64,000 nucleotides of DNA from the NCBI GenBank assembly GCA_030248215.1, contig JASANG010002855.1, positions 1 through 64,000 on the forward strand. Direction: 5' to 3'. Position 1 is the first letter of the stretch; the number at the start of each line of letters is the position of its first letter. The position numbers and the translations under genes were made by a program. Under the pieces are notes generated by a model, which was given only the letters and a program-made list of their open reading frames with translations, was not told the origin of the DNA and ran no database searches. The DNA is from Enoplolaimus lenunculus (Eukaryota; Nematoda; Enoplea; Enoplida; Thoracostomopsidae). Below are positions 25,851 to 36,834 of the stretch, piece by piece.

Positions 25851-25859
25851 TGCCAATAT

Positions 25860-25965
25860 TCTAACGGGGGGAAAAGTGTAAAGTAGGAACGTTACCATTT
25901 GATCACAAAAAATTTTTCTGACGGCGGGTGGGCGTTCGCCCCCCGACATCTGGATCCGCTAGTGA
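25860..25965. mobile_element. M-family fragment
   Basis: Shares TTACCATTTGATCACAAAAA and ATCTGGATCCGCTAG with the fragment at 41045. Confidence 0.5.
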
Positions 25966-26490
25966 TTAGCAGTCTTTACCGAACTTTTCTCGATACTAAA
26001 TATAGTCTGCACAGATAGAACTTTTATTTTGTTGAAAAACTCTCAAAAAAGTTTGCCTAAACTGCGCTTTGTGCATACTAATGCAAGTGCAATAATGAAG
26101 GCAATAGAAGGTGAACGGTCAGAATGTGTAATTAACCAGTAGACTTAGCTGATTTGTCAAGGTTTTGATCATAACCGAGGTCTATAACCGTGTGGAACCG
26201 TAGCTAGTTCCACCTGATAGGAGTCCAAAAAATCGAAACAAAATCACCTTGGATAGCGCTTAATTTACAAGCGAGGTTGAGAAGACTTAAATAAAAAATT
26301 TTTGTCACGGGGGTGCAAGCTGCCCACATAAAATCACCCTCTTCTGGCTCAGAGTTGTTTTTTCGGAAACAAGTTATGACCGGAAAAAAATGAATTTTTT
26401 CCATTTTTATTGAAAAAAAGAAAAAAATTGAAAAAATTCATTTTTTGTTTCCACACTCAAATTTCAGTTTTTGCAAAATTCCATTTTCAA
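25966..26490. other. Intergenic with weak D remnant
   Basis: 26200-26330 resembles a decayed D copy (ACCGTAGCTAGTTCCACC, TTTACAAGCGAGGTTGAGAA). Otherwise nothing. Confidence 0.35.
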
Positions 26491-26496
26491 GGCCAC

Positions 26497-26795
26497 AACG
26501 TCAGCCGCTTGGAACGCAAAGATTTTCTTTGTCGAAAAGTTAGACAAATTTTATATCATTGGACGCTGTTAGATGATTCGCTAAACGAGTTATGTTCAAA
26601 TAACTGAGTTGTAGCCGTCCCATATCTTTGGCAGCGCGGCAAATCAGATATTTGACGATAGTTTTTAGCCAATCGTCGAATTGTAAAAAATTTAACATCA
26701 TTAGAGTCAGCTTCGTAAGCTGTGTCGAATGGTATATAATTTGTCAATTTTTGAACAAAAAAATTTTTGGGTCTCAAGGACGGCGTTTTGCATGC
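26497..26795. mobile_element. Imperfect inverted-repeat element
   Basis: The left arm, AACGCAAAGATTTTCTTTGTC followed by AGACAAATTTTATATCATTGG, is mirrored by the right arm ATGGTATATAATTTGTC followed by AAATTTTTGGGTCTC. Single copy seen. Confidence 0.5.
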
Positions 26796-27084
26796 AAAAT
26801 GCAATCATTTGTTTTATATGCATTACAGGCCAAATTGTGAAACAAAAACAACCAGCCGCATGACCAAAAAACCCGAAAAAGTTATTAGGTTCTTGATTGA
26901 ACCACGGAATATTGTCATAGTAATAATGACTATTTTGGTAACTTTACTGTTATTATCTTTAAAATTATCAAATTGCGTGCCTATTCCAAAATTTACATAT
27001 TGACCAGCTTAATTTTTTTCTTTCTTCTGTGTTTTAAAAACATATGATATGGTTATATTTTAAGTTATACTTGTCAGATGTTTC

Positions 27085-27280
27085 GGCCAATGTAAACAAT
27101 CACGGGTGGAACAGTATTATGAGTTTATTCCTAAGCCTAAGCATAAGCCTAAGCCTAAGCGTAAGTATGAGTTTATTGCTAAGGCTAAGCCTAAGCTAAG
27201 CAAAAAATAGTCTAAAGCTTAAGCTAATTCTATTCTAGCCCCACATAAAAACGTTCCGCCTCTGTATCTTTACACGGGCC
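27085..27280. mobile_element. A-family element, complete, exact 8-bp target duplication
   Basis: GGCCAATGTAAACAATCACGG to TGTATCTTTACACGGGCC, flanked by GATGTTTC on both sides (8 of 8). Confidence 0.93.
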
Positions 27281-27629
27281 GATGTTTCAATTTGTTATGA
27301 TTTAAATATAAAGATGCTACGGTAAATTGTTATCGCGATTCTTTTACCGGACTGATGAAAAATCTATGCACTTATTTCTCATTTTTCAACTTTGACTGGA
27401 TTTAAATGTAAAATTTCACTCAAAATCCCGTTAATTTATCAATTTTAAGAACAATTTGCTATTGAAAATGTATACCACATGCGTTTGAAAGTGTGACCAA
27501 TGTATAGAACAACGCCGTAACCGCACTATAAGCATATTCCTATGCGTGAGCCTAAGCCTAAAAATGAGCTTTATACCAAAAACCAAAACCTAAACCTAAA
27601 CCTAAACAAAAAATTAGCTTAAACCTTAA

Positions 27630-27892
27630 CCCTTTCTCACATGAATATTTTCTATTTCCCCTGAGACCTACTTTTATGCTAAGATTCGAACTCCGGTGAC
27701 TGGAGTGGGAGGCGTATACCATCACCACTCAGCTATAGGAGCTTGACGCTCGAGCCCGAGGGAGCTCTCACGTCTTGTGGTGATTTAGTACTATGTATAC
27801 GTGTTGCAATTGTTAAACACGGTGCGATATATATTATTTAACGCATATACACTGCGCTAAGTTGCCTATAGGCAACTCAATGTGAGAAGGGG
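27630..27892 (-). mobile_element. G-family element, TTAA target, inside A
   Basis: CCCTTTCTCACATG to CAATGTGAGAAGGGG with TTAA on both sides. Reverse orientation relative to the 12666 copy. Confidence 0.9.
27667..27742 (-). pseudogene. tRNA-like module inside G element
   Basis: On the minus strand: TAGCTGAGTGGTGATGG (A box) and GGAGTTCGAATC (B box), with CCTAT/GTAGG end pairing, as in the 12817 copy. Confidence 0.55.
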
Positions 27893-27955
27893 TTAAGCTT
27901 TACTCTACTGCAGTCCTGCAGAAAAACGTTCCGCCCCAGATGTTTACATGGCCTG

Positions 27956-28315
27956 AAATGGTAATCAATTTAACTTTTGTTCACAAATGCAAGTTTATCT
28001 GTTTCATGATTTACGACTGAGTTTAAGCTGCGACTTTTACATATTGCAGAATGCAATTGCAGTTGCAAAAACGGCACATGTGAAATATAGATATTTATTA
28101 TGCTGGTTTTAGTTGACAAACGTGCTACAAGCTTTTATTTGAGTGTCATAAGCTGGAAAGTACTATTTTTAGTGCCATTTTGAAAAAAATGTCAGTAAAA
28201 CTTTGCGTGTTTGCTAGTATTTTTTACATTAAATATACCTAAATTAGCATATATCAAGAATGTAGAATTGCATGAAACCAGCTGGTATTTTGGGGGTGTC
28301 AAGAGCTAACGAGTA
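27956..28315. other. No feature recognised
   Basis: AT-rich intergenic DNA. Confidence 0.4.
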
Positions 28316-28467
28316 AGGGTTGCGTTATACTTTTTTGACGACCGGCGCCGTCCGTCATCCGTACGGTGCCGTCCTGTGCGGTATCGTACGCAAATAACTC
28401 ACCGTACGATAACGTATGTTGACGCACGGTGACACACGGCGTCGGACGTCGAGTATAGCGCAACCCT
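28316..28467. mobile_element. H-family palindrome with TA target duplication
   Basis: AGGGTTGCGTTATAC to GTATAGCGCAACCCT, TA on both sides, 152 bp. Arms include CCGTCCGTCATCCGTACGG and TACGATAACG, so the strand can fold almost end to end. Confidence 0.85.
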
Positions 28468-28481
28468 TATTTATAACAAGA

Positions 28482-28624
28482 GTGCATGATGCAACAATGT
28501 GCAACTCTTTCAGTTCCACACATTGCAAAATGTACCGCCAAGTGTTGTAACCGATCCCACCTTATATTCAGAGGGGGTCGCTGGGAGGAAAGACTAGGTC
28601 AAAAACGCAACGTGTGCCAGGAAT
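28482..28624. mobile_element. I-family element, right end missing
   Basis: CAATGTGCAACTCTTTCAG to AACGCAACGTGTGCCAGG. Confidence 0.65.
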
Positions 28625-28630
28625 ACTAAC

Positions 28631-28849
28631 CTTAGAAGCTCAAAACCTACAGAAAGGTTATTTTCTCGACGGGACCCAGGTAAAAACACAAGAACCATAA
28701 TGGTTGCGCAATACTCGCCGAGCACCACCGGACGCCGAAAAGTATTGTGAATTACAATTGCCAGTCTCTCATGTGGGCGACACGTGAAACAGGCATAGTT
28801 CGTTCCATAATGTGTCGGTAAAATACAATAGCGGGTAACATTTTGTCTC
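28631..28849 (-). CDS. Possible internal coding exon, unassigned
   Basis: Acceptor TATTATATGCAG, then 219 open bases, then donor AAG/GTTAGT. The frame reads RQNVTRYCILPTHYG, YACFTCRPHERLAIVIHN, VVLGEYCATIMVL and ENNLSVGFELL. It needs two leading bases and leaves two. Donor sequence lies in the truncated I element, so the splice signal may be element-derived. Function unknown. It could pair in phase with the 19876-20029 exon candidate. Confidence 0.3.
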
Positions 28850-29125
28850 CTGCATATAATATGATAATATGATACTCGAAAAATCATCAAAAAATTGTTC
28901 ACTCACAAGAATGAACGGTGTAATCTAATGAAAGCCTTGCAGTAATTTAGCAACGGTTGCTATAGAATTTACTGAAATTCAAATTAGCCACATCAAACTA
29001 ATTATTAATAACTAGCGTTCGCTAAGGTTTGGAGCTATAAAAACAACTCAAAGATGACAGTGTAGTATATATAATTTTCCAATCAACAATCAAGATTACA
29101 ATGTTCAAATGAAAAAACCGGAATG
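28850..29125. other. No feature recognised
   Basis: AT-rich sequence between the exon candidate and a K element. Confidence 0.4.
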
Positions 29126-29133
29126 CTCACCAT

Positions 29134-29538
29134 CAGGGTGCAACCGGAATTGTAAAATACCGGAACCGAAAAGTCAAACGAATAACCGGAACCAGAGCCG
29201 AAAAAAATACTTGTTGCCGAGAAATTCATATTTAACGCTATTTGATCGCTTTAATGGTGTAAACAACGGCAAAATCCTGAATCAACTTCAGTATCTGGAA
29301 AGTTATTATGCATACGGAATATGGCACAAATTGAAAATTTTGGCAATACAAGCTCAGACAATTTTAGAAAAAATAAGCTAGAATAATATGCCAATTTTTC
29401 TTAACTTTTCGAATGAGAAAAATTTTCAATACCGAAAATACCGTAACATTTCGGCAAAAAATACCGGATTTTTAGCGAAACCAAATTGTGGAAAATACCA
29501 GATTTCCTGACCGGAACCGGAATTCCGTTTGCACCGTG
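29134..29538. mobile_element. K-family element, complete, 8-bp target duplication
   Basis: CAGGGTGCAACCGGAATTG to GGAATTCCGTTTGCACCGTG. Flanks CTCACCAT and CTCACCGT agree at 7 of 8. An 8-bp duplication with CAGGG ends suggests a hAT relative. Confidence 0.87.
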
Positions 29539-29539
29539 C

Positions 29540-29905
29540 TCACCGTACGTATTTTGGGCAGCGTACCAGCTGTGCAGTATCTTATCATTGAAATACTATC
29601 AAATTAATATAAAAACATTTCAAACGAAAGATTTAAGAATTTAGTTTTACTGCTTACTGTTGTAGCGTCGTATTTTAAGTATATTTTTTGTAAAAAAAGC
29701 TACTGTTAATTAATTACAAATTTTCTAAAAATATTCCTAAATAATTTAAGATCTGTTTTGTTTTGATACACAGAATTGACCTGATTTTGTATCTGTCACG
29801 GGTTAATTAAAGCGTCGAAACAGGATATATTTTTGATCACAGCTTCGTAAATTAGTTTGGGGAATGTACGTTCAGACGTATTTCTCAACGACCACTTGTT
29901 GATAA
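29540..29905. other. No feature recognised
   Basis: AT-rich intergenic DNA. Confidence 0.4.
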
Positions 29906-29907
29906 TA

Positions 29908-30165
29908 TGGCTGGTGTAAACGGATAGTAAAAATAACGGAAACGAATAGTGATCAAAATAACGGAAACGTAAACAAATATTAATATATTAATAAAGTATG
30001 AAAGTTTCAAAGATGTTTTATTTTTGTGCCAACACAGTGAAGCATGCAAATATTCACCAGGCTTTGTAGAATTTTAAAGAAAAAAGAGTGGATGCACGAA
30101 ATTATTAAAACTTCGGATATATTTGCATATGTAATGAAAAATTGAATATATGTAATTTAAAAAAA
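29908..30165. mobile_element. K-family half copy
   Basis: GGTGTAAACGGATAGTAAAAA, ATAACGGAAACGAATAGTG and TGAAAAATTG match one half of the 24856 and 54100 K copies. Confidence 0.55.
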
Positions 30166-30584
30166 AAAAAATGATTAATCTATACAGTTACGGCATGAAA
30201 CATAATATTAGCCCGTTGAGTATAACGTAGAATTGTTAACTTGTTGTTTAACGGTAAACTGGTAAAAACAAAACGACTCAGTTTGTACCAGAGTAACCTA
30301 TGACAGAAATTAGATAAGGATTATTAAGAAACTAACGAACCAGAAGCTAACACCAAATGACCTGGATCATGAAAGGATTTTGGTAATTCGCTGAGCTCTT
30401 TGGTCGGAATATCAGAATCATGTCTAGCACGTACGACGTATCTGACCAACTATATTAATTTAAATCAAATTATATTTTTTTTCACTTTTTTTACAATTTT
30501 TGCTCAAAAGTTTGCTAAAAACTTTAAAATTTTCTCGTTTCTAAATCGAATTATTTGGCAAATTATTCACAAGGTAGCCACGTT
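30166..30584. other. No feature recognised
   Basis: AT-rich intergenic DNA. Confidence 0.4.
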
Positions 30585-30750
30585 ATAGAACAGGGATGTA
30601 ACAATAATATATAAGCAAATTGCCAAAGCCTAAGCGTAACAATGAGCTTATACCTAAGCTAAGTCTGAGCTAAAAATATCTCTAAAGGTTAAGTTTACTG
30701 TATAGTAGTCCTGCAGAAAACCGTTCCGCGACTGATGTTTACATGGACCA
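30585..30750. mobile_element. A-family element
   Basis: Degraded left end CACGTTATAGAACAGGG, right end GACTGATGTTTACATGGACC. Confidence 0.75.
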
Positions 30751-30983
30751 AACATAGGGGTTGAGCGAACGTCCAAAAATATTTGCAATAAACTATTTAT
30801 AACATTGCAAATAAGGTTTCTGACGTTAAATGCTTTGAAAAAAACACAAAATAGTTTTCTACTGAACAGAGAAAACTTTACTAACAGCTACAATCCACTT
30901 TACTTGGTAAATAAAATGAAATGTTTATAAATCTAGGAACTTTTCGCAAGGGAGGATTAGGCTTGGTTTGACTAAAAAGCCCA

Positions 30984-31275
30984 TGTAAACAGCCGGGGGC
31001 GGAACGGTTTTTTATGGGTCTGTAGCAGAGTAAACTTAAGCTTTAGATTATTTTTTGCGTAGGCTTAGGCTTAGGTTTAGGCTTAGGCTTAGGCTTAGGA
31101 ATATGCTCATTCTTACGCTTAGGTTTAGGCTTAGGCTTAGTCTTAGGAATATGCTCATTCTTACGCTTAGGTTTAGCCTTAGGCGTAGTGTTAGGAATAT
31201 GCTCATTCTTACGCTTACGTTTAGGCTTATGCTTAGGCTTAGGAATACGCTTGTTATGAACTTTTATAATACTTG
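30984..31275. mobile_element. A-family element with expanded interior, right end lost
   Basis: GCCCATGTAAACAGCCGGGG on the left. Inside, a ~55-bp motif (GGAATATGCTCATTCTTACG plus TTAGGC tracts) repeats about three times. Confidence 0.8.
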
Positions 31276-31503
31276 GACTGCAAAAACCAACAGGGTAGTG
31301 TAATAAATTTTAAAAGTTTCCACCAAACAAGATCGGAAAAATTTTAATACAACACTGACATCAACGGTCATTTTGCGAGAGTAGTCTAACTTAGCGGTAT
31401 TTAACCAATATAGACAAATATATTCTTCGACATTACTGCCGAAACGAGACTACACAATACTTTTACTTGCTATAGAATAACCTGCTAGATTCTTAATAAG
31501 GGC

Positions 31504-31655
31504 GGCCAATGTAAAAAACACGGGCGGAACAGTATTATAACCGTATTCCTAAGCGTAAGTCTAAGACTAAGCCAAGCAAAAAACAGTCTACAGTGTAAGC
31601 TTGCTCATTCTAGTCACACAGAAAAACTTTCCGCCCCTGATCTTTTGCATGGGCC
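31504..31655. mobile_element. A-family element, complete, exact 8-bp target duplication
   Basis: GGCCAATGTAAAAAACACGG to GATCTTTTGCATGGGCC, 152 bp, flanked by ATAAGGGC on both sides (8 of 8). Good type copy for the family. Confidence 0.94.
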
Positions 31656-32110
31656 ATAAGGGCTAACAAGCATTGTCGTTAATCACAGTGACGCCCAAAA
31701 AATGTCATACCCTAACGATGTGGAACCCTAAGGGATATGACCGTTATCGAAACTCGGACTAAGACCTTATTATTCGACGGCTAATATTTGTTTTTGTAAA
31801 ACCAACAACCCACAAACCTGTTTACTTTGGCCTAAAATTGAGTTATTTTGGAAAAGTTTCCAGCTGAGTTCGCGAGGGCGGAGCGATGTTAAGTGGCATA
31901 TTAAGGGCAGCTTAAAGCTTTTTACAATGCTTTTATCTAAATATAAACATTAATATTTCAAACCAAAGACAGGAAGCGAAAACTAATAATAAAAAATGTG
32001 ATAAAATATACATAATCACACGCTGGGTAAAGAATAATAGCTCTCTGATTATAGCAACGTAACTTATAATTTTGAACTCGGTAAAAGAGTGTTTCAGTGT
32101 TGCAAAACGG
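31656..32110. other. No feature recognised
   Basis: Intergenic DNA without exon or known repeat. Confidence 0.4.
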
Positions 32111-32112
32111 CA

Positions 32113-32298
32113 AGCTAATGTATTGAACAGGGCCTTAATAGTAGTAGAAATATATTCTTAAGTAGGAGGCCTAAGCATAATAATGAGCATATACCTAAGC
32201 CTAAACGTAAGCAATATAGTTTGCTTAATCTGAATTAGAAGCTTACTCTACTGAAGTCATACAGAAAAACGTTCCGCCCCTGATATATTTGTACATGA
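32113..32298. mobile_element. A-family element
   Basis: GCTAATGTATTGAACAGGGCC to CCCCTGATATATTTGTACATG. Confidence 0.75.
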
Positions 32299-32574
32299 GT
32301 TAAGCTGCGAAACAAACTGAAACCCGATCTTTACATTGGCCAAAGAACGGTAGAAATAACGGGATCAAAAACGTGTCCTGCCGTCACTGCGTATGAAATT
32401 AATTTTGTTTCTCGTTCCAACATTCGTTTTGCTATGCTATCAATATTAAACGTCCACCCAATGGGTATCGATTAACTTTCCACATCCTTAAAAGGTTCAA
32501 AACGTTAAGCCTATGCAAAGATCAAACACGACCGCTCATCTGCCGGATTGGGACTGGCATGATTTATTTCAGTA

Positions 32575-32728
32575 CACTGTAAATTTGAATGAGTTGAATC
32601 AGCTCAACTAAAATATTAGTTTATTCTGAGTTAATAACAGTAAACATGAACTCACTCTGAGTTGAGTTGGTTTCGGGTGAATTGAATAATTAAATCACAG
32701 TGAGCTTTATTGACTATTGACTTAGAAT

Positions 32729-32730
<2 letters not shown>
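32575..32730. mobile_element. B-family half copy ending in a TA microsatellite
   Basis: CACTGTAAATTTGAATGAG onward; the second half is missing where (TA)n begins. Confidence 0.75.
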
Positions 32731-32811
<81 letters not shown>

Positions 32812-32815
32812 TATG
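32731..32815. repeat. (TA)n microsatellite
   Basis: About 40 uninterrupted TA units. Confidence 0.97.
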
Positions 32816-33029
32816 AAAAATTTATGCCAGATGTGTTGTTTGCAAAAACATAACTTTGAAAAAGCAGTCAAAAAATATACAAAAACTGTTGCAAATCTAC
32901 AGACTTTAATCAAATTACGTTAAACTGCAAGAAAATAGCAAGTCTGTACAATGAGCATTAATATTTAATGTTCTATGAGGTAAAAACTTATAACGCACAT
33001 ACTCTTATTTAACTCAACTTTGGACACAA

Positions 33030-33243
33030 AGGCCAATATAAAGACCATGGCCTGAACAGTATTATTAGCTTATTGCTAAGCGTAAGCCTAAAAGCTTAAA
33101 CCATAGCGTAAAGAATGAGCATATTCCTATGCCTATTAAGCCTAAGCCTAAGCCTAAACCAAGCATAAAAATTAGTCTAAAGCGTAAGCTTACTCTTTTC
33201 TAATCCCACAGAAAAACGTTCCGCCCCTGATCGTTACATGGCC
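33030..33243. mobile_element. A-family element
   Basis: GGCCAATATAAAGACCATGG to CCCCTGATCGTTACATGGCCC. Flanks GACACAAA and GACACCAG agree at 6 of 8. Confidence 0.82.
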
Positions 33244-33610
33244 CGACACCAGGCAACGCTATGGACGCCCTTACTGAGGAAGCGCATTTAGGTATGCTTG
33301 TCCCCCAAATTTGGCTCGTGTCCCGAAAATAGACTCGGTCTAAAACTAAACAAACTTGAATTGCAATTGTATTGGTCCTGTAAATTTATTCGGTGTCCCC
33401 CAAATATAATTTCCTGTGGATACAACTGGTTAACGTTTAATGTCTGATAAAATAGGCGAGGTGGTCTTATCTTAATGAAACAGAAATCCCTCGAAGTGCC
33501 GAAACTGCGTTAATTTTTAGCTGTTTGATATTAAAGACTTTAGAGTTTTTTTTGCCACAGCAGAAAATCCTCGGTAAATATGCTAAAAACACTGGTTTAC
33601 TTCAACCACA
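33244..33610. other. Intergenic; short repeat shared with ~45350
   Basis: AAATTTATTCGGTGTCCCCC then AAATATAATTTCCTG matches a stretch near 45407. Otherwise nothing. Confidence 0.4.
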
Positions 33611-33613
33611 CAC

Positions 33614-33905
33614 CAGGGTGTAACCAAATATCCGTTTCCGCTTCGGGTAAAAATGTACGTCCGTTTCTGTTTCCATTTCTGTTTATAGAAATAACGAAAA
33701 TTCTGTAATTTTTACGTTCAAAATTAGTTACAAATCACGTATATATCTCGTAATTTTCGGTAGCAGATATGCTGCAGTTGTTTGAACCGAAACAAAAAAA
33801 TATAAAATTCATTCACAAACTTAAAAATTTCGACGCATCGGCCAATTTTTCTATTGAATTTTTAAAACCGGATGAAGCTGGTTTGGCATGAAAAATTAGT
33901 TCTGC
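33614..33905. mobile_element. K-family copy, right end unclear
   Basis: CAGGGTGTAACCAAATATCCG and repeated CCGTTTCTGTTTCC; the interior resembles the 24856 copy (ATTTCGACGCATCGGCC). Confidence 0.65.
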
Positions 33906-34184
33906 TTGGCATTTTGATATAAACCCGCTCACCAATGGAGTCCAGTATGCCCAACGGCCGGTCAACCCATGGTGGGGAAATTTTTTTGCTATAAAGTCAA
34001 GACGTAACTCACAGAATTGGTTTTGCTAAATTTGCCAGGGTTAACTTGAAATACGGAACGTCAAACTTTTGAGAGCGTATGCTTTATTTTGAAACCTTGT
34101 TCCTTGTTTTTATTGAAATAAAAGCCAACAATTTTGACCGTTTCTAACAGTATCATTTTGAAACACTTCTTTTATTGCACAACG

Positions 34185-34385
34185 GGCCCATGTAAAGATC
34201 AAACGCGGAACGTTTTTCTGTGACACTACAATAGAGTAAGCTTAAACTTTAGACAGTTTTTTTGCTTTGCTTAGGCTTAGGCTTAGGAATATGCTCATTC
34301 TTACGCTTAGGTTTAGACTTCGGCTTAGGTTTACGCCTAGGAATATGCTTATAATTCTGTTCCGCCCCTGTTGTTTACATTGGCC
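34185..34385. mobile_element. A-family element
   Basis: GGCCCATGTAAAGATCAAACG to CTGTTGTTTACATTGGCC. Flanks GCACAACG and GCGAAACG agree at 6 of 8. Confidence 0.88.
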
Positions 34386-34622
34386 GCGAAACGTATCCTA
34401 TTAATTTCATTTCCTTTAAACGTGAACGGAAGACAGAGAATGAAATTGAATTCATATCAAAAAAGTTCGTTCAAAAATTAAATTTTTGAATCTATTTCAA
34501 CAAAGGTTAAATTATGCAAATTTATTTTTGTTACAACGACTATAGTTTTGTGTCTAAAACTCAAGGAACAAGACAAGCATTGTAGTGTTTCGTGCCATCC
34601 ATATCACAGTTGTTCAATATAT

Positions 34623-35168
34623 GGGCCCCTAATCCTACGCCTAAGCAAAAACCAAAGATTTAGATAAAGAAGAGGTTATACCTATTAAGCCCAGGGTGCC
34701 GCTGGAATTCTGGTTTCGATAGAAAAATGCGGTATTTTTCACTATCCGATTCCGGTAAAAAATTTTCACCGGACTTCCTCGCTATTTTGGGTGTTGAAAA
34801 TTTTTCTCATTTGAAAATTTATGAAAAATTGACATATTATTATAACTTATTTTTTCTAAAATTGTCTCAGCGTGTATTGCCAAAATTTTTAATTTGTGTC
34901 ATACTTCATAATTTATTATTATACGTTTTCAGCTACTGCATTTGTTTCAGGAATTTGGCATCCTAAATAGTGTGTTTAACAAGAATTATTTCCGGTTCCT
35001 GCTCCAATATTTTTTAAACTTTCCGGTTCCAGTATTTTATAAATCCTGTTGCACCCTGTCAAAGTATATAAGTCAAAGCTTAAGGAAATAGAGTTCTAAA
35101 GCTTAGTACAGGTACTGAAGCTGCAGTCCCGCACAACAACGTTCCGCCACTGATTTTTACATGGGCCA
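34623..35168. mobile_element. A-family element split by a K element
   Basis: Left part GGGCCCCTAATCCTACGCC, right part AACGTTCCGCCACTGATTTT to TACATGGGCC. K occupies 34693-35061. Confidence 0.75.
34693..35061. mobile_element. K-family element inside A
   Basis: CAGGGTGCCGCTGGAATTC to TATAAATCCTGTTGCACCCTG, about 369 bp. Confidence 0.8.
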
Positions 35169-35169
35169 A

Positions 35170-35237
35170 ATTCAGTCGCTGCCAGATAGGAATATGATTA
35201 TACTACTCTTACGGCCCTGTTGTATATATTGGTCCTG
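35170..35237. mobile_element. A-family right-end fragment
   Basis: GGAATATGATTATACTACTC to CTGTTGTATATATTGGTCC. Confidence 0.6.
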
Positions 35238-35375
35238 AGAGTTTACACATAATACAATTGTTTTGTACCAGTTCTGGATATTTCATCTACATTTGGTTGC
35301 ATACACAATATCGATCTATTTATCATTATAAAATTGTAAAATAATAAATTTGACTCTTAAGCTGTTGACCTGGAG

Positions 35376-35538
35376 CGGGCCCGTACCCAAGGGACGTGCC
35401 AGGGGCCCAGCCCGTTCTCTTGGAAAATTTTGGGCCACACTAGAAAATTTTCAACTTTGCTTGTAACTCAATGAATTCCTTGTATGCCCCTCATGAACAT
35501 TTTTAGCCTCCATAACAAGGTAAGCTTACTACGGGCGT
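35376..35538. mobile_element. D-family element, reverse orientation
   Basis: GCGGGCCCGTACCCAAGGG to CTACGGGCGTG, core complementary to other D copies. Confidence 0.75.
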
Positions 35539-35609
35539 GATCTATACATTCAAACACCAATTTTTTGCCAATATCTAAGTGGCCGACATTCAGTTGTACC
35601 CTGCGTTTC

Positions 35610-35755
35610 GAAAACAGTTCGAAATAGGTTTTCAACGAGTAGAGCAAATTATATGCGAAAAATGTGCTGAATTTTGAGCCTCAGCATTCACTGGTTCGAA
35701 ACTTAAAACACCTATCAACAACTGATGATAGGTGCTACACACGTTCGAGACTACA
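35610..35755. mobile_element. E-family right half
   Basis: ATGCGAAAAATGTGCTGAA to ATAGGTGCTACACACGTTCG. Confidence 0.6.
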
Positions 35756-36265
35756 CGCTCAGATTCAAACAATTATTCCCTGTATAAACGTAAAACGGGC
35801 TTGTTTGCCTTCAAATTTAATTATACAAAACTACCCGAATAGATATCCGTCCAGCGTCCGCTCTGTATTAAAGCAAAGTCGGCTCTCTTTTCGTGATACA
35901 AAATTACCCATTTCATAGTTATTTTTGATTATCATTCGTCGGTGTCGTGTGTGTGTGGCGACAACAACAACGACACAACAGACACAACCCGATATTTGGT
36001 CAAAACCTAAAGAAAAAAATAACAACGATTAAATAACCATAAACCGATGTGTAAACCAGGATTTTATCCGCGAGGGCTGTGCCGCCGGAAACGCACCCGT
36101 AAACCGTTCAGTTGTGGAGGTGTCACGAGCCGCGGGGGTCCCGACTTTGGCAAACTATTTTCCCCTGACCACGAAGTTTTATAGAGTTGTAAAACATTTT
36201 ATTGGGCGCCACCCTGGGACTTGTTTGGAGGAGCGCCGATTATTTTAATGCCGGCCCTGCGCGAG
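35756..36265. other. No feature recognised
   Basis: Mixed-composition intergenic sequence; no exon or known repeat seen. Confidence 0.4.
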
Positions 36266-36467
36266 GGTGGCCCACGTAAAGGTCAGGCGAGGGTCGTTTT
36301 TCTGTGGGACGCGCATAGAGTAAGGTTAAGCTTTAGACCATTTTTTTGCTTAGCTTAGGCTTATATTTAGGCTTTAGGCATAGGAATATGCTCATTACGC
36401 TTAGGTTTAGGCTAGGCTAATGAATATGCTTATAATACTGTTCCGCACCTGTTCTTTAATACATTGG
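36266..36467. mobile_element. A-family element with 8-bp target duplication
   Basis: GGCCCACGTAAAGGTCAGG to TTCTTTAATACATTGGC. Flanks GCGAGGGT and GTGAGGGT agree at 7 of 8. Confidence 0.85.
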
Positions 36468-36834
36468 CAGTGAGGGTTAAATCTCGAGTTTACGATTGTG
36501 ACAGTGTAGCAAGCAGTCAAATATGATGCACCCTCTACAATCGAACCGGAATTGGTACAACCTGTAAAAAAGTGTCTATTTTTTGGGGGTGAAAAAATTC
36601 AACGAGGAATTCCCTGTGTCCTGGCACTTGTATACGACCCTCGGATGATCGTATACCGCATCACTTGTACAAAACATGAATCGCTCTCAACCCGATAAAA
36701 TGATAATTGCACAGTAATGGAAGCATTTTCGATATAAGCTTCGCCAGTGTTTAAAGGTGTTAGGATTTTGCTTCAATGAAAATTTTTAATTTGAAATTTT
36801 GATTTCGTTTATGATACAAAAGCGGCTACAGGTT
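36468..36834. other. No feature recognised
   Basis: Intergenic DNA. Confidence 0.4.

Larger units (their letters stand above)
27498..27955. mobile_element. A-family element split by a G element
   Basis: ACCAATGTATAGAACAACGCC to CCAGATGTTTACATGGCC. The interior is interrupted at TTAA by G (27630-27892). Removing G restores a normal A interior (TTAAACC-TTAA-GCTTTACTC). Confidence 0.88.

Noticed and set aside
29109-29381. 90-residue plus-strand ORF
   Set aside because: Lies across the left end of a K element; no conserved protein features.
31055-31303. Arg/Leu-rich ORF of 82 residues (LRLRFRLRLRL type)
   Set aside because: A translation of TTAGGC tracts within an A element.
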